From Sphingobacterium sp. UBA5670 (GTDB taxonomy: Bacteria; Bacteroidota; Bacteroidia; Sphingobacteriales; Sphingobacteriaceae): 64,000 bases of DNA. The position numbers were made by a program, and so were the translations under genes. The stretch spans positions 79,835-143,834 of the forward strand of contig NZ_DIIM01000003.1 in assembly GCF_002420705.1 (NCBI RefSeq), written 5' to 3'. Each line of letters starts with the position of its first letter. Position 1 is the stretch's first letter. Shown here piece after piece: positions 17,703 to 28,218 of the stretch. The notes under the pieces were generated by a model that saw only the letters and a list, made by a program, of their open reading frames with translations, had not been told where the DNA came from and did no database searches.

Positions 17703-18626
17703 ATGAAAAAATATTTTTTGCTTCTTCTCCTCTTCGGTCTATTATTTTCCTGTAAACGGGAAGGCGACAATATTTTCAACCTTTTTGAGGATGTAAAAGT
17801 GACGCTACACCAGGAGAATGAATTTAATATTGGAACTTATAAGGATGTTGCAGTCGGCGACTCCATCTATGTAGATTTTACAATCAGTTCGGCATCCAAA
17901 GATATGCATCAAGTATGGATCTTCTACAATGGCGCCGGGGCGGCAGCACTCAAAATCCCATTGGCAGAAGGGGAAAAAAGAAGCTTCCGCTATGTCTATA
18001 AAATAAAGGCCGATAAGGTAGGTCTTTCCACTTTTCGGATTATGGCCGTCGACAGCGAAGGCGTATTTATGGGCGATGGATATACTTCTGTCACCTATAA
18101 TGTCGTATCGGATTACGTGCATCTGAACAATCGCGTGCTGTATATGCCGGATAGTGCTGCGCAAAGCAGCGCTTGCTTTATTGACCTGATGGAAGGTAAA
18201 ACCTATACCTATGCTGAAGCCAAAGCGCATCCTGAAAAAATCGATTTGGGGATGTACCGAACCTATAAGGTAGAGGCCAATGGTGCAATTACCTATTCCT
18301 ATAATATCTATTCGCTGCAAGCCAATCCGATTCCTTTTAACGCTTTTGACTTTACGGATCTAGCCGGAAAAGGTCGTGCCACTTATTTTTCAAGCATACA
18401 GACCAATCAGGCCACAACATTTCTAAACACCTTAACATCCGGAGCAGTGATCCAGTCCAACGCTATTTCGCGCAAAACGACCAATCTTACTTTAAATGAC
18501 CTCAAAGTTGGCAGCATGTTCTACTTTAAGACAGCGGAAGAAAAGTATGGCGTCGTGATCGTCAATGCACTGAGCGGCTTTGACAATAACCGCTATTTAA
18601 ACATTAGCATCAAACATCAAAACTAA
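17703..18626 (+). CDS. Operon 1 surface lipoprotein of unknown function
   Basis: 307 residues. Lipoprotein signal MKKYFLLLLLFGLLFSC with Cys at residue 17. The mature part is beta-rich: residues ~25-135 look like an Ig-like or jelly-roll module (VDFTISSASKDMHQVWIFY...), the rest is a second beta domain. Starts three bases after the SusD stop, so it is co-translated with SusD and is presumably an accessory binding protein of the same complex (as SusE/F-like or SGBP proteins). I do not recognise a named family. Confidence 0.7.
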   Translation: MKKYFLLLLLFGLLFSCKREGDNIFNLFEDVKVTLHQENEFNIGTYKDVAVGDSIYVDFTISSASKDMHQVWIFYNGAGAAALKIPLAEGEKRSFRYVYKIKADKVGLSTFRIMAVDSEGVFMGDGYTSVTYNVVSDYVHLNNRVLYMPDSAAQSSACFIDLMEGKTYTYAEAKAHPEKIDLGMYRTYKVEANGAITYSYNIYSLQANPIPFNAFDFTDLAGKGRATYFSSIQTNQATTFLNTLTSGAVIQSNAISRKTTNLTLNDLKVGSMFYFKTAEEKYGVVIVNALSGFDNNRYLNISIKHQN

Positions 18627-18654
18627 ATTTGTCCCTTTTATCCCTTTATAATTT

Positions 18655-18687
18655 GGGGTACCGCAGCTCTGCTGGTACCCCTTTTTT
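18655..18687 (+). terminator. Intrinsic terminator of operon 1
   Basis: GGGGTACC (18655-18662) pairs with GGTACCCC (18674-18681), the stem being extended inward by GCAG/CTGC, followed by six T residues (18682-18687). It lies 28 bases after the lipoprotein stop codon. Confidence 0.9.
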
Positions 18688-18824
18688 ATATATTCTATTC
18701 TGCTTCGCCAGTCAATCCCAACGATCAATCCGACTTGATGCAAAGCCATTGGTACCTAAAACATTAAAATGAATAGAATATGTTCACTTGAAATTATTGG
18801 CGTCAATATTAAGTTGAAAATTTG

Positions 18825-18832
18825 TAAATTTG
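18825..18832 (+). promoter_or_regulatory. -7 box TAAATTTG upstream of the ECF sigma gene
   Basis: Exact TAnnTTTG 55 bases before the ATG at 18887. The nearest upstream TTG (18797-18799) is 25 bases away, longer than ideal, so only the -7 element is well supported. Confidence 0.45.
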
Positions 18833-18886
18833 TCCACTTGTTAGGTGCTTAAACAGCATACTATCTGCCCTTTTGAAAAGTTTACG

Positions 18887-19471
18887 ATGGACATCACTGC
18901 AAATAATAAGCTATTGATTGCGCTTTCCCATGGAGACGAACACGCTTTTTTTGCTTTATATGACCAGTATAGCCACGCCTTATTTTCCACTATCTTTCGA
19001 ATGGTTAAAGATAGACAGGTCAGCGAAGAGATCGTGCAAGATGTATTCCTAAAAGTCTGGCAAAAAAGGTCCACCATAGATCCCAATCGGAGCTTTAAGT
19101 CCTGGATTTTTACCATAGCTAAAAATGATGTTATTTCTTGGTATAGAAAATTAGCAAAAGAAACCGCAATGCAAGAAAATTTATATCAACATTTCGAGCA
19201 GCTCTACATCATGGAAACAGAAAGCGATATGCATGAAAAACAAGCCGAATTATTAGAAAGAGCACTCAATACCTTAAGCGAGCGTAGAAAAGAAATATTT
19301 GTCTTATGTAAATTAGAGCAGAAAAGCTACGAAGAAGTTGCCCAAAAATTGAATATTTCTGTATCCACTGTAAGCAATGCGATGGTCAAATCCAATCAAC
19401 ATATTCGCCAATTTGTACAGGACCATTATGATGAGATTTTGTTAATTCTTGTTACATTCTATTTTTTTTAA
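18887..19471 (+). CDS. ECF (extracytoplasmic function) RNA polymerase sigma factor
   Basis: 194 residues from ATG 18887 (a GTG at 18845 would add an atypical 14-residue leader). Sigma region 2 spans residues ~10-85 (FFALYDQYSHALFSTIFRMV, then the -10 binding segment SEEIVQDVFLKVWQKR and RSFKSWIFTIAKN); region 4 spans ~125-180 (LSERRKEIFVLCKLEQKSYEEVA...) with a typical recognition helix. The C-terminal tail is hydrophobic (ILLILVTFYFF), unusual but seen in Bacteroidota members. It precedes a FecR anti-sigma and an STN-containing SusC, the trans-envelope signalling arrangement, and should activate that operon when the receptor is loaded. Confidence 0.93.
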   Translation: MDITANNKLLIALSHGDEHAFFALYDQYSHALFSTIFRMVKDRQVSEEIVQDVFLKVWQKRSTIDPNRSFKSWIFTIAKNDVISWYRKLAKETAMQENLYQHFEQLYIMETESDMHEKQAELLERALNTLSERRKEIFVLCKLEQKSYEEVAQKLNISVSTVSNAMVKSNQHIRQFVQDHYDEILLILVTFYFF

Positions 19472-19527
19472 AAAAATCAAGATTACGATAGTGTTTTTGC
19501 TAATAAGTTGCGTATTAACTTATAGAT

Positions 19528-20673
19528 ATGGCAAAAAAAATAGAAAATATTTACAAGAGCTATTTAAATGGAAGTATCCATCGCGTTGATCTCGATAGGT
19601 TGCTACACTATTTCGATCAAGCAAGCGACGAGGAGCTGGAAGCTCTTGCTTCGCTGGCATCGAATGATTTTGAGGAAGATCAAATCGAACAGCCCTTTGC
19701 TTCGCATATCGAAATAATTAAAGGACGGTTGGAAGATAAAATAAACGAATCGAAGAAAAAATCTATTCGTTTAAGACGGCAACAACAATGGTGGGCCGCC
19801 GCCTCCATCCTACTTGTCGCTGGATTGGCGACTTGGTTTTATTTGGGACAAGGTCCAAAACCTAGCGATGTCACTGCTCCTTCAGCACCCACTTTATATG
19901 TTAAAGATAAGTCTGGAAAGGAAATTGCCATTTTGCCAAAGACAGATTCTGTATGGCAAATAGGAGACATTGCATTTTCCCGTATCGACAGTCAAACTGT
20001 AAAAGTAATGGCGATAGGGAAAAATCCAAGCTTGCAAACGATCTATACACCCAATTCGGACTTTAGGCTTGTTTTGGAAGATGGGACCAAGATTACCATG
20101 AATGCTGCATCTACCCTACGGTTTCAGATTCCATTTGATGTAGCCAGAAGAGAGGTTTCCTTAGAAGGAGAAGGATACTTTGAGGTTGCTCATGATGCGC
20201 GGAGGCCTTTTACCGTAACTGCTGGTACCACAAAAGTTGAAGTGCTGGGAACGGTCTTTAACGTGCGAAATTACGCAAGCGACGGACTTGTTACAACATC
20301 CCTGCTATCCGGACGGATCGCTTTAAGCAAATCGGGCACAGCTGAAAGGATGATACTTCGCCCAGGGGAAACAGCTGTAACCGATCAAAAAGGAATACAT
20401 ATTGAACATTTAACGCCAAAGCAAGCTGTCGCCTGGACGGTTGGCTACTTTGACTATCGGGACCAGTCGCTCCGTGTGATTTTGTCTGATTTGTCCAGAT
20501 GGTATGGCGTCGATGTCGATACCATCGCGCTGCCTACGGATCAATCAATCTATATGAAGGTCCGAAAAAATATCCCATTACAGGAAATGCTGCACCTCTT
20601 AAATGAAGCAAGCGGCCTGGACTTTCAATTGAACAATAAAAAAATCATATTAAAAACTACGTATAAAAAATAA
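19528..20673 (+). CDS. FecR-family anti-sigma factor
   Basis: 381 residues. Cytosolic N-terminal part (1-85) that binds the sigma factor, one membrane helix at about 88-107 (WWAAASILLVAGLATWFYLG), periplasmic FecR domain (~160-250, with NSDFRLVLEDGTKITMNAAS and EVSLEGEGYFEVAHD) and C-terminal DUF4974 (~310-378, ending NNKKIILKTTYKK). The periplasmic part contacts the STN domain of the SusC encoded 31 bases downstream and passes the ligand signal to the ECF sigma factor at 18887. Confidence 0.95.
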   Translation: MAKKIENIYKSYLNGSIHRVDLDRLLHYFDQASDEELEALASLASNDFEEDQIEQPFASHIEIIKGRLEDKINESKKKSIRLRRQQQWWAAASILLVAGLATWFYLGQGPKPSDVTAPSAPTLYVKDKSGKEIAILPKTDSVWQIGDIAFSRIDSQTVKVMAIGKNPSLQTIYTPNSDFRLVLEDGTKITMNAASTLRFQIPFDVARREVSLEGEGYFEVAHDARRPFTVTAGTTKVEVLGTVFNVRNYASDGLVTTSLLSGRIALSKSGTAERMILRPGETAVTDQKGIHIEHLTPKQAVAWTVGYFDYRDQSLRVILSDLSRWYGVDVDTIALPTDQSIYMKVRKNIPLQEMLHLLNEASGLDFQLNNKKIILKTTYKK

Positions 20674-20704
20674 CAACTAAATAGTACATTAACCTTCATC
20701 TACC

Positions 20705-23700
20705 ATGTCCTATCTAACCCAAAAGCGACCGGTATTTTTGCGGAAATACTTGAGTTTGGTCGCTGGAATTGCCTTGATGAGCATGATTGACCCCTACGAA
20801 CTACATGCCCAGCAGGTACAGTTAAATTTTAAAAATGCCGATGTCAAAGAGGTGATTACGAGCATATCGGATCACTATGGCTATGAATTTGTGTTCGACG
20901 GCAATCTATTAAAAGCCGCCCGCCCCATCAGTGTTAACCTCAAACTATCAAGCGTTGAAGATGCCTTGTCCATTTTATTTAAGGATCAGCCCTTCACTTA
21001 CCGTTTAGAAAATAAACGGATTATTCTCTATCGTAAAACCCTATCAAACAATAGTCAGCTGGTCCGGGGAAAAGTAATCGACAGCCTGGGCAATACAATT
21101 CCCGGTGTCTCGATTCATAATATACAGGACAATAGTCAAACGATGAGTTCTGGAGAGGGCGACTTCGAACTGTACGTGACAAGCCCGGAGATCCAATTGT
21201 CATTTAGGCATGTCTCCTTTAATGAAAAAGTCATGCGTTTCAGCCCCGAACAAGTCATAAGGCCTGTTCGGGTGATGTTGAGTGCAAAGGAATCTATGCT
21301 CAACGAAATTATGATAACAGGTTACCAACGAATCAGCAAAGAACGTAGTCCTGGAGCCTATTCCATGATCAACAATGATCAATTGAACAAACAGATTAAC
21401 GTCGATTTAACTTCTGCGCTAGAAGGGCAGGTCGCTGGATTGACCTATATCAAAAATCCAACGCGCTCCAGTGCAGACAGTCCCATACTTCGGGGCATTG
21501 GCACCTATTCCAGTGAGGTGACCACCAATCCGCTTATCGTCGTGGATGATTTGCCTACTGAATTCACATTAAATGATATTAATCCCTATGATGTAGAATC
21601 CGTTACCGTTTTAAAGGACGCCACTGCAGCCTCTATTTACGGTGCCCGCGCTGCCAATGGAGTTATCGTAGTGACGACAAAAAAAGGCAAGGGACAAGGT
21701 GTTTCCGTTAATTTTAATGTCGATCAATTCATCACGCAGAAACCGGATGTCGCCAAAATGCACTATGCAAGTACATCCGATCTGATCGATTATGAGACCG
21801 ATGTTTATAAGAAGGAGTTGTCACGTTATGCCAACACAGCATCGCTATTTAATCACTATGGAAATCTGGGCAGTGGCAGTTTAAAATATTATTCACCCCT
21901 TTACGATTTATTCCGGAAAGAATCTATCGGCGAAATTGACCAGCAAGAACGGGATGCAACCATCAATACATGGCGCAGCAACGATTACATCAAGGAGTTT
22001 ACCGACAATGTCTGGCAAAATGAAACACGCCAACGGTATAATGCAAGCATTTCACAGAATTCAACGAAGAGCAACACCTTTGTTTCCTTTAATTATGATA
22101 AAGGGAAGGGACAGGTGATCAACAATAAAAACGAGAAATTCAATCTGTATTTGAAGTCGGGGTTTAATTTGACCAAATGGTTGTCTGCAACGGTAGGAAT
22201 GAACGGTGCCTATACCGTCAATAAACAAACGGACGGTATTTACAATAATTTGTTCTTACAGCCGCGTTACGCTCGGATCAAAGATGACAATGGCAACTTA
22301 GTCTATACGCCGTATGTTGATTTGGCAAGTTCGGTAGGCCCGGGATCAGCCATTAACGGCGAGACTGCAGAACAGATTGCTGCAAACGGAAATTTAAAAA
22401 GTACAGCCTTTAATGTGCTTGAGGCATTAGGCGAAGGAATAGAGAGCAACAAGAGTTTAAGCCTTCGCGCATTTACCTCTCTACGGGCCAATATCTATAA
22501 GGGACTCTCTTTTCAAACCCAGTTTTCCTATGAATTGGGGCAAGCAGCCCGTGAAAGTTTCTACGACGAAGACAGCTACATGATGCGTGTTGCTTCAAAC
22601 GCCATGGTCAGCTACAATGATGCGACAGGAATTTATACGAAGAATCTGCCGGCTGGAGGCCGTTACTATCAATACGAGGCCAAACGGTATAGCTATACTT
22701 TCCGAAATCAGTTTAATTATGACAATACTTTTGGGCAATATGGTGAGCATCAGCTGACAGCCTTAGCCGGGTTCGAGATGCGCCAGTCGCATGTACCACG
22801 CCCTATTCAACAATTGCTCGTAGGATATAACCCCGTAACATTGACCTCGACCACCATTGACTGGGCGACATTGAGTAAATCAGGTATAACAAGTTATATA
22901 TATGGTGGCAATACCCGATTGGGTGATTTGAATGGTGGGGCACAAAAAGAAACACTACACCGCTATACCTCCCTTTATGCCAATGCGGGCTACACCTATA
23001 ATAATAGATTTAACCTAACTGGAAGCATACGGGTCGATCAAGCCGATCTCTTTGGCGTAGATCCTAAATTTAAATACCGCCCTTTATGGTCTGTAGGCGC
23101 AGGCTGGAATGTCAGCAACGAAGACTTTATGAAAAATAAAGAATGGTTAAATTCCCTCAAACTCCGGGCAACTTACGGTATTACCGGGAATGTGGACCAA
23201 GAAAGTTCCAGTTATGGTACGGCCACCTGGAAGTCAGATAAGCTTTTCCCCTACCTGCAGTATCTGGAGCAAAAATCTTTACCAAACCCGATGCTGCGCT
23301 GGGAAAAAACAACAACGACAAACCTAGGGTTAGATATCTCGATGTTGGACAACCGCCTTTCGGCTACGATCGATGCCTATAATCGGTATAGTTCGGATCT
23401 ATTGATCAATGCTATTCTCGACCCTACCGTGGGCGCCAGTTCACGCGTGATCAACAATGGCGCATTACGCAATAAAGGGATTGAGTTTAATATCAACGGC
23501 GTGTGGCTGAAAAAGAAAGATTTTACAGCGAGTACGCAGCTGGTATTTTCCTTCAACAAGAATAAGGTGGAGAAAGTGAATGGCTTAACTGCTACCGCAC
23601 AATCTTATGTCGGATCACCAAGCGACTACTTTTTTGAAGGAAGCAGCTACAACTCCATTATGGCTTATCGCTATGCTGGCATGGAGAATGGTTACCCCTA

Positions 23701-24310
23701 TTTCTTAGATCAAAATGGTGCATCAAATGTCGTTTTCGATGCGAGCGGAACGCCGACAACCATTAAAGATATCACCTCTCCGGATGCACTGGTCAATATG
23801 GGGACACTGTTTCCAAAATATACGGGATCTATCAATCAGCGCCTACGCTATAAAGCATTCGATCTTTCGGCCATGTTTGTTTTTTCTGGTGGCCACAAAT
23901 TGCGTAAAGATGCTATAGACCTGGGTAGTGATGAGCTGACTAACGCGGGTTTGGTCAATCGATGGACAACAGGTGCCGATAACGATTATCCAAGATTGCT
24001 GGTCGATTATCCTGACAACCTGCGTACCTATGCGGGGACCTTATCGACCTTATGGCGCTATAGTGATCAGCAGATTGCTGCAGCGGACTATATTAAGCTA
24101 CGAAATGTCGCCGTAGGTTATCAATTACCAAAGCAATTAGCGCAGAAAGCAGGGATGCAGAATGTCAAATTAACCTTACAGATGAACAATCTATGGACTT
24201 GGAGCGCCGCTGGAGACGACATCGATCCAGAAGCCTATTCGCTCAATAGTGGAACACGTAACCTACCCTTGGCAAAAACATTCCTTATGGGACTTTCATT
24301 AACATTTTAA
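20705..24310 (+). CDS. STN-containing SusC/RagA TonB-linked receptor (operon 2)
   Basis: 1201 residues, longer than operon 1 SusC because of an N-terminal secretin/TonB STN signalling domain (residues ~38-112: VQLNFKNADVKEVITSI...). It then has a carboxypeptidase-regulatory-like domain (~121-190), plug with PLIVVDDLPTEF and DVESVTVLKDATAASIYGAR, and barrel ending FLMGLSLTF. The segment just before the plug reads TGYQRISKERSPGAYSMI; a similar motif occurs in SusC of operon 4 (48530) and marks a subclass. Signal peptide region MSMIDPYELHAQ. The STN domain plus the upstream sigma/FecR pair makes this a signalling receptor. SusD follows after 12 bases, then a metalloprotease, suggesting a protein or peptide substrate. 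Confidence 0.95.
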   Translation: MSYLTQKRPVFLRKYLSLVAGIALMSMIDPYELHAQQVQLNFKNADVKEVITSISDHYGYEFVFDGNLLKAARPISVNLKLSSVEDALSILFKDQPFTYRLENKRIILYRKTLSNNSQLVRGKVIDSLGNTIPGVSIHNIQDNSQTMSSGEGDFELYVTSPEIQLSFRHVSFNEKVMRFSPEQVIRPVRVMLSAKESMLNEIMITGYQRISKERSPGAYSMINNDQLNKQINVDLTSALEGQVAGLTYIKNPTRSSADSPILRGIGTYSSEVTTNPLIVVDDLPTEFTLNDINPYDVESVTVLKDATAASIYGARAANGVIVVTTKKGKGQGVSVNFNVDQFITQKPDVAKMHYASTSDLIDYETDVYKKELSRYANTASLFNHYGNLGSGSLKYYSPLYDLFRKESIGEIDQQERDATINTWRSNDYIKEFTDNVWQNETRQRYNASISQNSTKSNTFVSFNYDKGKGQVINNKNEKFNLYLKSGFNLTKWLSATVGMNGAYTVNKQTDGIYNNLFLQPRYARIKDDNGNLVYTPYVDLASSVGPGSAINGETAEQIAANGNLKSTAFNVLEALGEGIESNKSLSLRAFTSLRANIYKGLSFQTQFSYELGQAARESFYDEDSYMMRVASNAMVSYNDATGIYTKNLPAGGRYYQYEAKRYSYTFRNQFNYDNTFGQYGEHQLTALAGFEMRQSHVPRPIQQLLVGYNPVTLTSTTIDWATLSKSGITSYIYGGNTRLGDLNGGAQKETLHRYTSLYANAGYTYNNRFNLTGSIRVDQADLFGVDPKFKYRPLWSVGAGWNVSNEDFMKNKEWLNSLKLRATYGITGNVDQESSSYGTATWKSDKLFPYLQYLEQKSLPNPMLRWEKTTTTNLGLDISMLDNRLSATIDAYNRYSSDLLINAILDPTVGASSRVINNGALRNKGIEFNINGVWLKKKDFTASTQLVFSFNKNKVEKVNGLTATAQSYVGSPSDYFFEGSSYNSIMAYRYAGMENGYPYFLDQNGASNVVFDASGTPTTIKDITSPDALVNMGTLFPKYTGSINQRLRYKAFDLSAMFVFSGGHKLRKDAIDLGSDELTNAGLVNRWTTGADNDYPRLLVDYPDNLRTYAGTLSTLWRYSDQQIAAADYIKLRNVAVGYQLPKQLAQKAGMQNVKLTLQMNNLWTWSAAGDDIDPEAYSLNSGTRNLPLAKTFLMGLSLTF

Positions 24311-24322
24311 CCGGAATCTACA

Positions 24323-25747
24323 ATGACTTTGAAAACTTTAGCAACGGCGTTTGCGACTATAATGCTCTTTTCCGCCTGCGATAAATACCTTGATATCACA
24401 CCAAAGGGCTCTCAATTGGTCCGTACGGCACAAGATTATTACGATTTGGTGGCCTATCCAAATAGAGGGTATCCCATCAATAACTTTCAGTATCTGGTCG
24501 ATGATCAGTACCTCAAAGAATCCAATGTAATCGGTTTGACACCGAATATTAACACCATCAACTTTTTGTTTCAGGAACAGGAGGATCGGGTAAGCCGTAT
24601 CACCGCATCGAACTTTTACAATCAGTGCTATAAATACATTGCACAGTGGAATATGATTATTTCCTTGGCTGATGAAAGTACAGGAGATAGTAAATTAAAG
24701 ACCCTCGCCAAGGCGGAAGCCAAGATGTTTCGGGCATTTGATTATTTCCATCTGATCAATGTCTATGCAAAAGCTTATGATGCCAGTACAGCAGCACAGG
24801 ACGGCGGTGTTTGTATCATGGATAAATATGATCTGGAAGCGAAGCCAGCAAAATCAACGGTACAGCAGGTATACGATTTTATCCAAAAGGATATCGAAGA
24901 TGCCTTACCCTATTTGCAGGAAAAGCCGACCAATCCTTATCATCCATCCTTGGCCTTTGCATATGCCCTGAAGGCAAAGGTACATCTCTTCAAAAGAGAA
25001 ATTACAGAAGCGCAAGCCGCTGCCGAAAAAGCCATGCAGCTGAATGGACAGTTAATTGACCTGGTCCAATATGAAAAGTTAGGCGGCCCCAGCAAAACGC
25101 CTATAATCGCTGAAAATAATCCAGAAGTATTAAGCTACATGTATGTCAACGGCTATACAGAGATGAACTTTGGTTACAGCTATATCTTAAGCCCAGAATT
25201 GACCAGCATGTTTGATAAGGAAGACAAGCGTTTTAGTCTATTCTATACGACCTCAAATGCCAGTTTTCTGGATATTGGCGCTGGAGCAAGTTACTACAAC
25301 GTGAAATACACGGCATTTTTCTTCCCCACAGTAGGACTGAAAACACCGGAGATTTATCTGATGCTGGCCGAATGTTATGCCCGTCAGGATCAATTTGCGA
25401 AGGCGATTAACATGTTAAATGCCTTGCGTAAAACCCGGATCGAAGGCGACAAAGCAATATTGGCGGTTCCAACCACCCGAAAAGAAGTGATGAACCTAGT
25501 AATAAACGAACGGCGTCGGGAATTACCCATTGGATACCATCGTTTTTTCGATTTGAAACGCTTAAATCTCGAACCCGACTATGCCAAAACGCTTGTGCGT
25601 GTATTCCCGATCGTCAATAAAACCGTGGAACAAAAAACCTATACCTTAGCACCAAACTCGAGAATGTACATCATTCCGTTTCCATTGGATGCCATGAAGT
25701 TAAATCCAAACTTGCGGTTAAATACAGATGAAACAGTCCCCTTTTAA
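24323..25747 (+). CDS. SusD-family lipoprotein (operon 2)
   Basis: 474 residues, at the short end of the family. Lipoprotein signal MTLKTLATAFATIMLFSAC (Cys at 19) followed by DKYLDITPKG, a standard SusD N-terminus. The core helices include AKAEAKMFRAFDYFHLINVYAK, read in two pieces (AKMFRAFDYFHLIN; VYAKAYD), and the C-terminal RagB segment NERRRELPIGYHRFFDLKRL. It is the surface lid and binding partner of the STN-SusC upstream. The short form is typical of SusD partners of the KERxxG subclass of SusC. Confidence 0.93.
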   Translation: MTLKTLATAFATIMLFSACDKYLDITPKGSQLVRTAQDYYDLVAYPNRGYPINNFQYLVDDQYLKESNVIGLTPNINTINFLFQEQEDRVSRITASNFYNQCYKYIAQWNMIISLADESTGDSKLKTLAKAEAKMFRAFDYFHLINVYAKAYDASTAAQDGGVCIMDKYDLEAKPAKSTVQQVYDFIQKDIEDALPYLQEKPTNPYHPSLAFAYALKAKVHLFKREITEAQAAAEKAMQLNGQLIDLVQYEKLGGPSKTPIIAENNPEVLSYMYVNGYTEMNFGYSYILSPELTSMFDKEDKRFSLFYTTSNASFLDIGAGASYYNVKYTAFFFPTVGLKTPEIYLMLAECYARQDQFAKAINMLNALRKTRIEGDKAILAVPTTRKEVMNLVINERRRELPIGYHRFFDLKRLNLEPDYAKTLVRVFPIVNKTVEQKTYTLAPNSRMYIIPFPLDAMKLNPNLRLNTDETVPF

Positions 25748-25767
25748 TATATGCTATAACATTACAC

Positions 25768-28218
25768 ATGAAAAACAAAATTATCTATAGTACCCTTGCC
25801 CTGCTTTTATCTGGCGCTATGGTTCAAGCCCAGCAAAGCATAAGCAAGACAGATACCGTAAAATCAAAAAATGATCTAAATGAGGCTTACAGCAAGATTT
25901 TAAATAAGAAAAAAATTGCTCGATCAGGCGTTTTCAATGTCATAGAGTCTGAAAAAAAATGGTACCTGGAGATACCTGACAGTTTATTGAATAGGTATTT
26001 CCTCACCGTAACCCGCTTGGTTTCAGCCCCACAGGGATTTTCGATGTACGGAGGAGAAAAGCTAAATGAGCAGACACTCTACTTTGAAAAAGGTCTTGGT
26101 GACCGGATACAGCTGCGGACAGCAATTTATAAACAAGATGCTCCGGAAAACGATGCCATTCGTACAGCGTTAATGCAATCACAGGAGGATCCGATTATCG
26201 CTATTTTGGATATCAAAGGACTACAAGCAGGAGGCAACAGTTATTTGGTAGAGGTGACAGATCTTTTTCGGAAAGACAATGCCGCACTTTCCTTTGACAG
26301 CAAGATAAAAAGCGAAAATAAGCTTTCATCGTTGGCGGACGACCGGTCTTTCATTACGGATATGAAGGTGTTTCCGATCAATCTGGAAGTAAAAACGACA
26401 AAAACATATTCATCAACATCGGGTACTCCCGCAGCAAGCTTGACAGGTGCAATGACTTTTACCACCAATACCTCCATGGTCCTGCTACCCAAGGTACCGA
26501 TGAAAAAAAGGATTTTCGATGAACGCGTTGGCTATTTTGCAAACAAGTACATCCTATTCACGGATAAAGACCAACGGTCCAAATCGCTGAATTTTATACA
26601 GCGCTATCGCCTTGAACCCAAACCGAAAGATGTAAAACGCTATTTGAAAGGTGAGCTGGTAGAGCCTCAAAAACAGATTGTCTATTATATCGATCCCGCA
26701 ACGCCAAAAAAATGGCGTCCCTATTTGATTGCTGGAATCAATGACTGGAATAAGGCATTTGAACAAGCTGGATTTAAAAACGCCATTGTGGGCAAAGAAT
26801 GGCCCGAGCAGGATTCTACGATGAGCCTGGAGGATGCCCGGTTCTCCGTGATCCGTTATTTTGCGTCTGAAAAAGCAAATGCCTATGGCCCCCGTATTTC
26901 AGACCCCAGAAGCGGCGAGATTATTGAAGCACATGTCGGCTGGTATCATAATGTTATGAAACTCGTTCAACAATGGTTTATGGTGCAAGTGGGACCGCTA
27001 AATAAGGCTGCACAAAAAATGCAATTGGATGACGAAGTGATGGGGCAATTAATACGGTTTGTTTCGTCGCACGAAGTGGGACATAGCCTGGGTCTTCGTC
27101 ACAATATGGGGGCCAGTAGCCAAACTCCGGTAGAGAGATTACGCGACAAGAAATGGGTCGAAAAAAATGGCCATACGGTATCCATTATGGATTATGCACG
27201 TTTCAATTATGTAGCGCAGCCCGAAGACCAAGTGGGGCTAGCGGGAATATATCCACGCATCGGCAGCTACGATAAATGGGCCATTCAATGGGGCTATCAG
27301 TATCCTCCACAATTTTCAAATGACGAAGACGAACGAGTTTATCTATCGAAACAAGTGACGGACAGCCTGACGGCGAACCCCAAGTTGTGGTTTGGCGGTG
27401 AAGGAAACGAAGAGGATCCACGCAGTCAGAAGGAAGATCTCGGTGATGACTCGATGTTGGCCAGTAGCTATGGTATCAAAAATCTGAAAAGGGTCGTTTT
27501 CAATTTAATAGCATGGACTGCCGAAACTGGAGATGATTACAGTAATCTAAAGGATATGCATAAAGCGGTGCGCGCACAGTTCGACCGTTATCTTTACCAT
27601 GTCTTGAAAAATATCGGCAGTCAGGAGATTACAAAAAAGGTACGGGGTCAACGAGGTACTGTCTATGCGGCTGTTCCGAGGGAAAAGGTCAAAGCTGCGA
27701 TGCAGTATGTAAATGATCAAGTATTAACGCCGCCCCTGTGGTTGTATCCAACGAACATTCAGGAGCTGATCGGAAAAGATGCAAATAAGGAAATCACCGA
27801 TCAACAGGAACAGATGCTGAATATGTTGATGAGCCCGGGAATGCTCTATAATGTCTATATGAAATCCCTGACGAATGAAAATCCCTACAGACTTGACGAA
27901 TATTTGAATGATATTGGACGAGCTGTATGGACCCTGCCGGGTGGTGACCCTCGCGTCAATGTTTTCAAACGTGGACAACAACGCTTTTTTCTGGAAAAGG
28001 TAAATCAGATCATCAATCCCAAAATTGCACAAGGATCAGATATCATTTCACAGGCACAGCGTAGCGACGTACAGCTCTTTGTCAGAAATTACCTGAGTGC
28101 TTTAGTTCCAGCAATCGATCAACTATCCACAAAACAGGTAGACTCCCTTAATAAACAGCATTTAGATCTTATGCTCCTCGAAATTAAACGTATTCAAAAT
28201 CAAATAAACAAAGACTAA
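25768..28218 (+). CDS. Zinc metalloprotease of the DUF5117/DUF5118 family (HExxHxxGxxH)
   Basis: 816 residues, exported (signal peptide about 1-21, ALLLSGAMVQAQ). The order is DUF5118 (about 30-80), DUF5117 (about 90-280) and a C-terminal metzincin domain with HEVGHSLGLRH at residues 435-445 and a Met-turn candidate Met474 in SIMDYARF. The three His bind zinc and the Glu is catalytic. Members are probably periplasmic or surface-located proteases in Bacteroidota, often encoded with SusCD. Being last but one in the sigma/FecR/SusCD operon, 20 bases after SusD, it suggests the locus imports or processes peptides. It overlaps the next gene by one base (TAATG), so translation is coupled. Confidence 0.92.
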   Translation: MKNKIIYSTLALLLSGAMVQAQQSISKTDTVKSKNDLNEAYSKILNKKKIARSGVFNVIESEKKWYLEIPDSLLNRYFLTVTRLVSAPQGFSMYGGEKLNEQTLYFEKGLGDRIQLRTAIYKQDAPENDAIRTALMQSQEDPIIAILDIKGLQAGGNSYLVEVTDLFRKDNAALSFDSKIKSENKLSSLADDRSFITDMKVFPINLEVKTTKTYSSTSGTPAASLTGAMTFTTNTSMVLLPKVPMKKRIFDERVGYFANKYILFTDKDQRSKSLNFIQRYRLEPKPKDVKRYLKGELVEPQKQIVYYIDPATPKKWRPYLIAGINDWNKAFEQAGFKNAIVGKEWPEQDSTMSLEDARFSVIRYFASEKANAYGPRISDPRSGEIIEAHVGWYHNVMKLVQQWFMVQVGPLNKAAQKMQLDDEVMGQLIRFVSSHEVGHSLGLRHNMGASSQTPVERLRDKKWVEKNGHTVSIMDYARFNYVAQPEDQVGLAGIYPRIGSYDKWAIQWGYQYPPQFSNDEDERVYLSKQVTDSLTANPKLWFGGEGNEEDPRSQKEDLGDDSMLASSYGIKNLKRVVFNLIAWTAETGDDYSNLKDMHKAVRAQFDRYLYHVLKNIGSQEITKKVRGQRGTVYAAVPREKVKAAMQYVNDQVLTPPLWLYPTNIQELIGKDANKEITDQQEQMLNMLMSPGMLYNVYMKSLTNENPYRLDEYLNDIGRAVWTLPGGDPRVNVFKRGQQRFFLEKVNQIINPKIAQGSDIISQAQRSDVQLFVRNYLSALVPAIDQLSTKQVDSLNKQHLDLMLLEIKRIQNQINKD

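Noticed and set aside
18845..18886. Upstream GTG start for the ECF sigma gene
   Set aside because: Adds 14 residues unlike ECF N-termini and lies too close after the -7 box; the ATG at 18887 fits sigma region 2.
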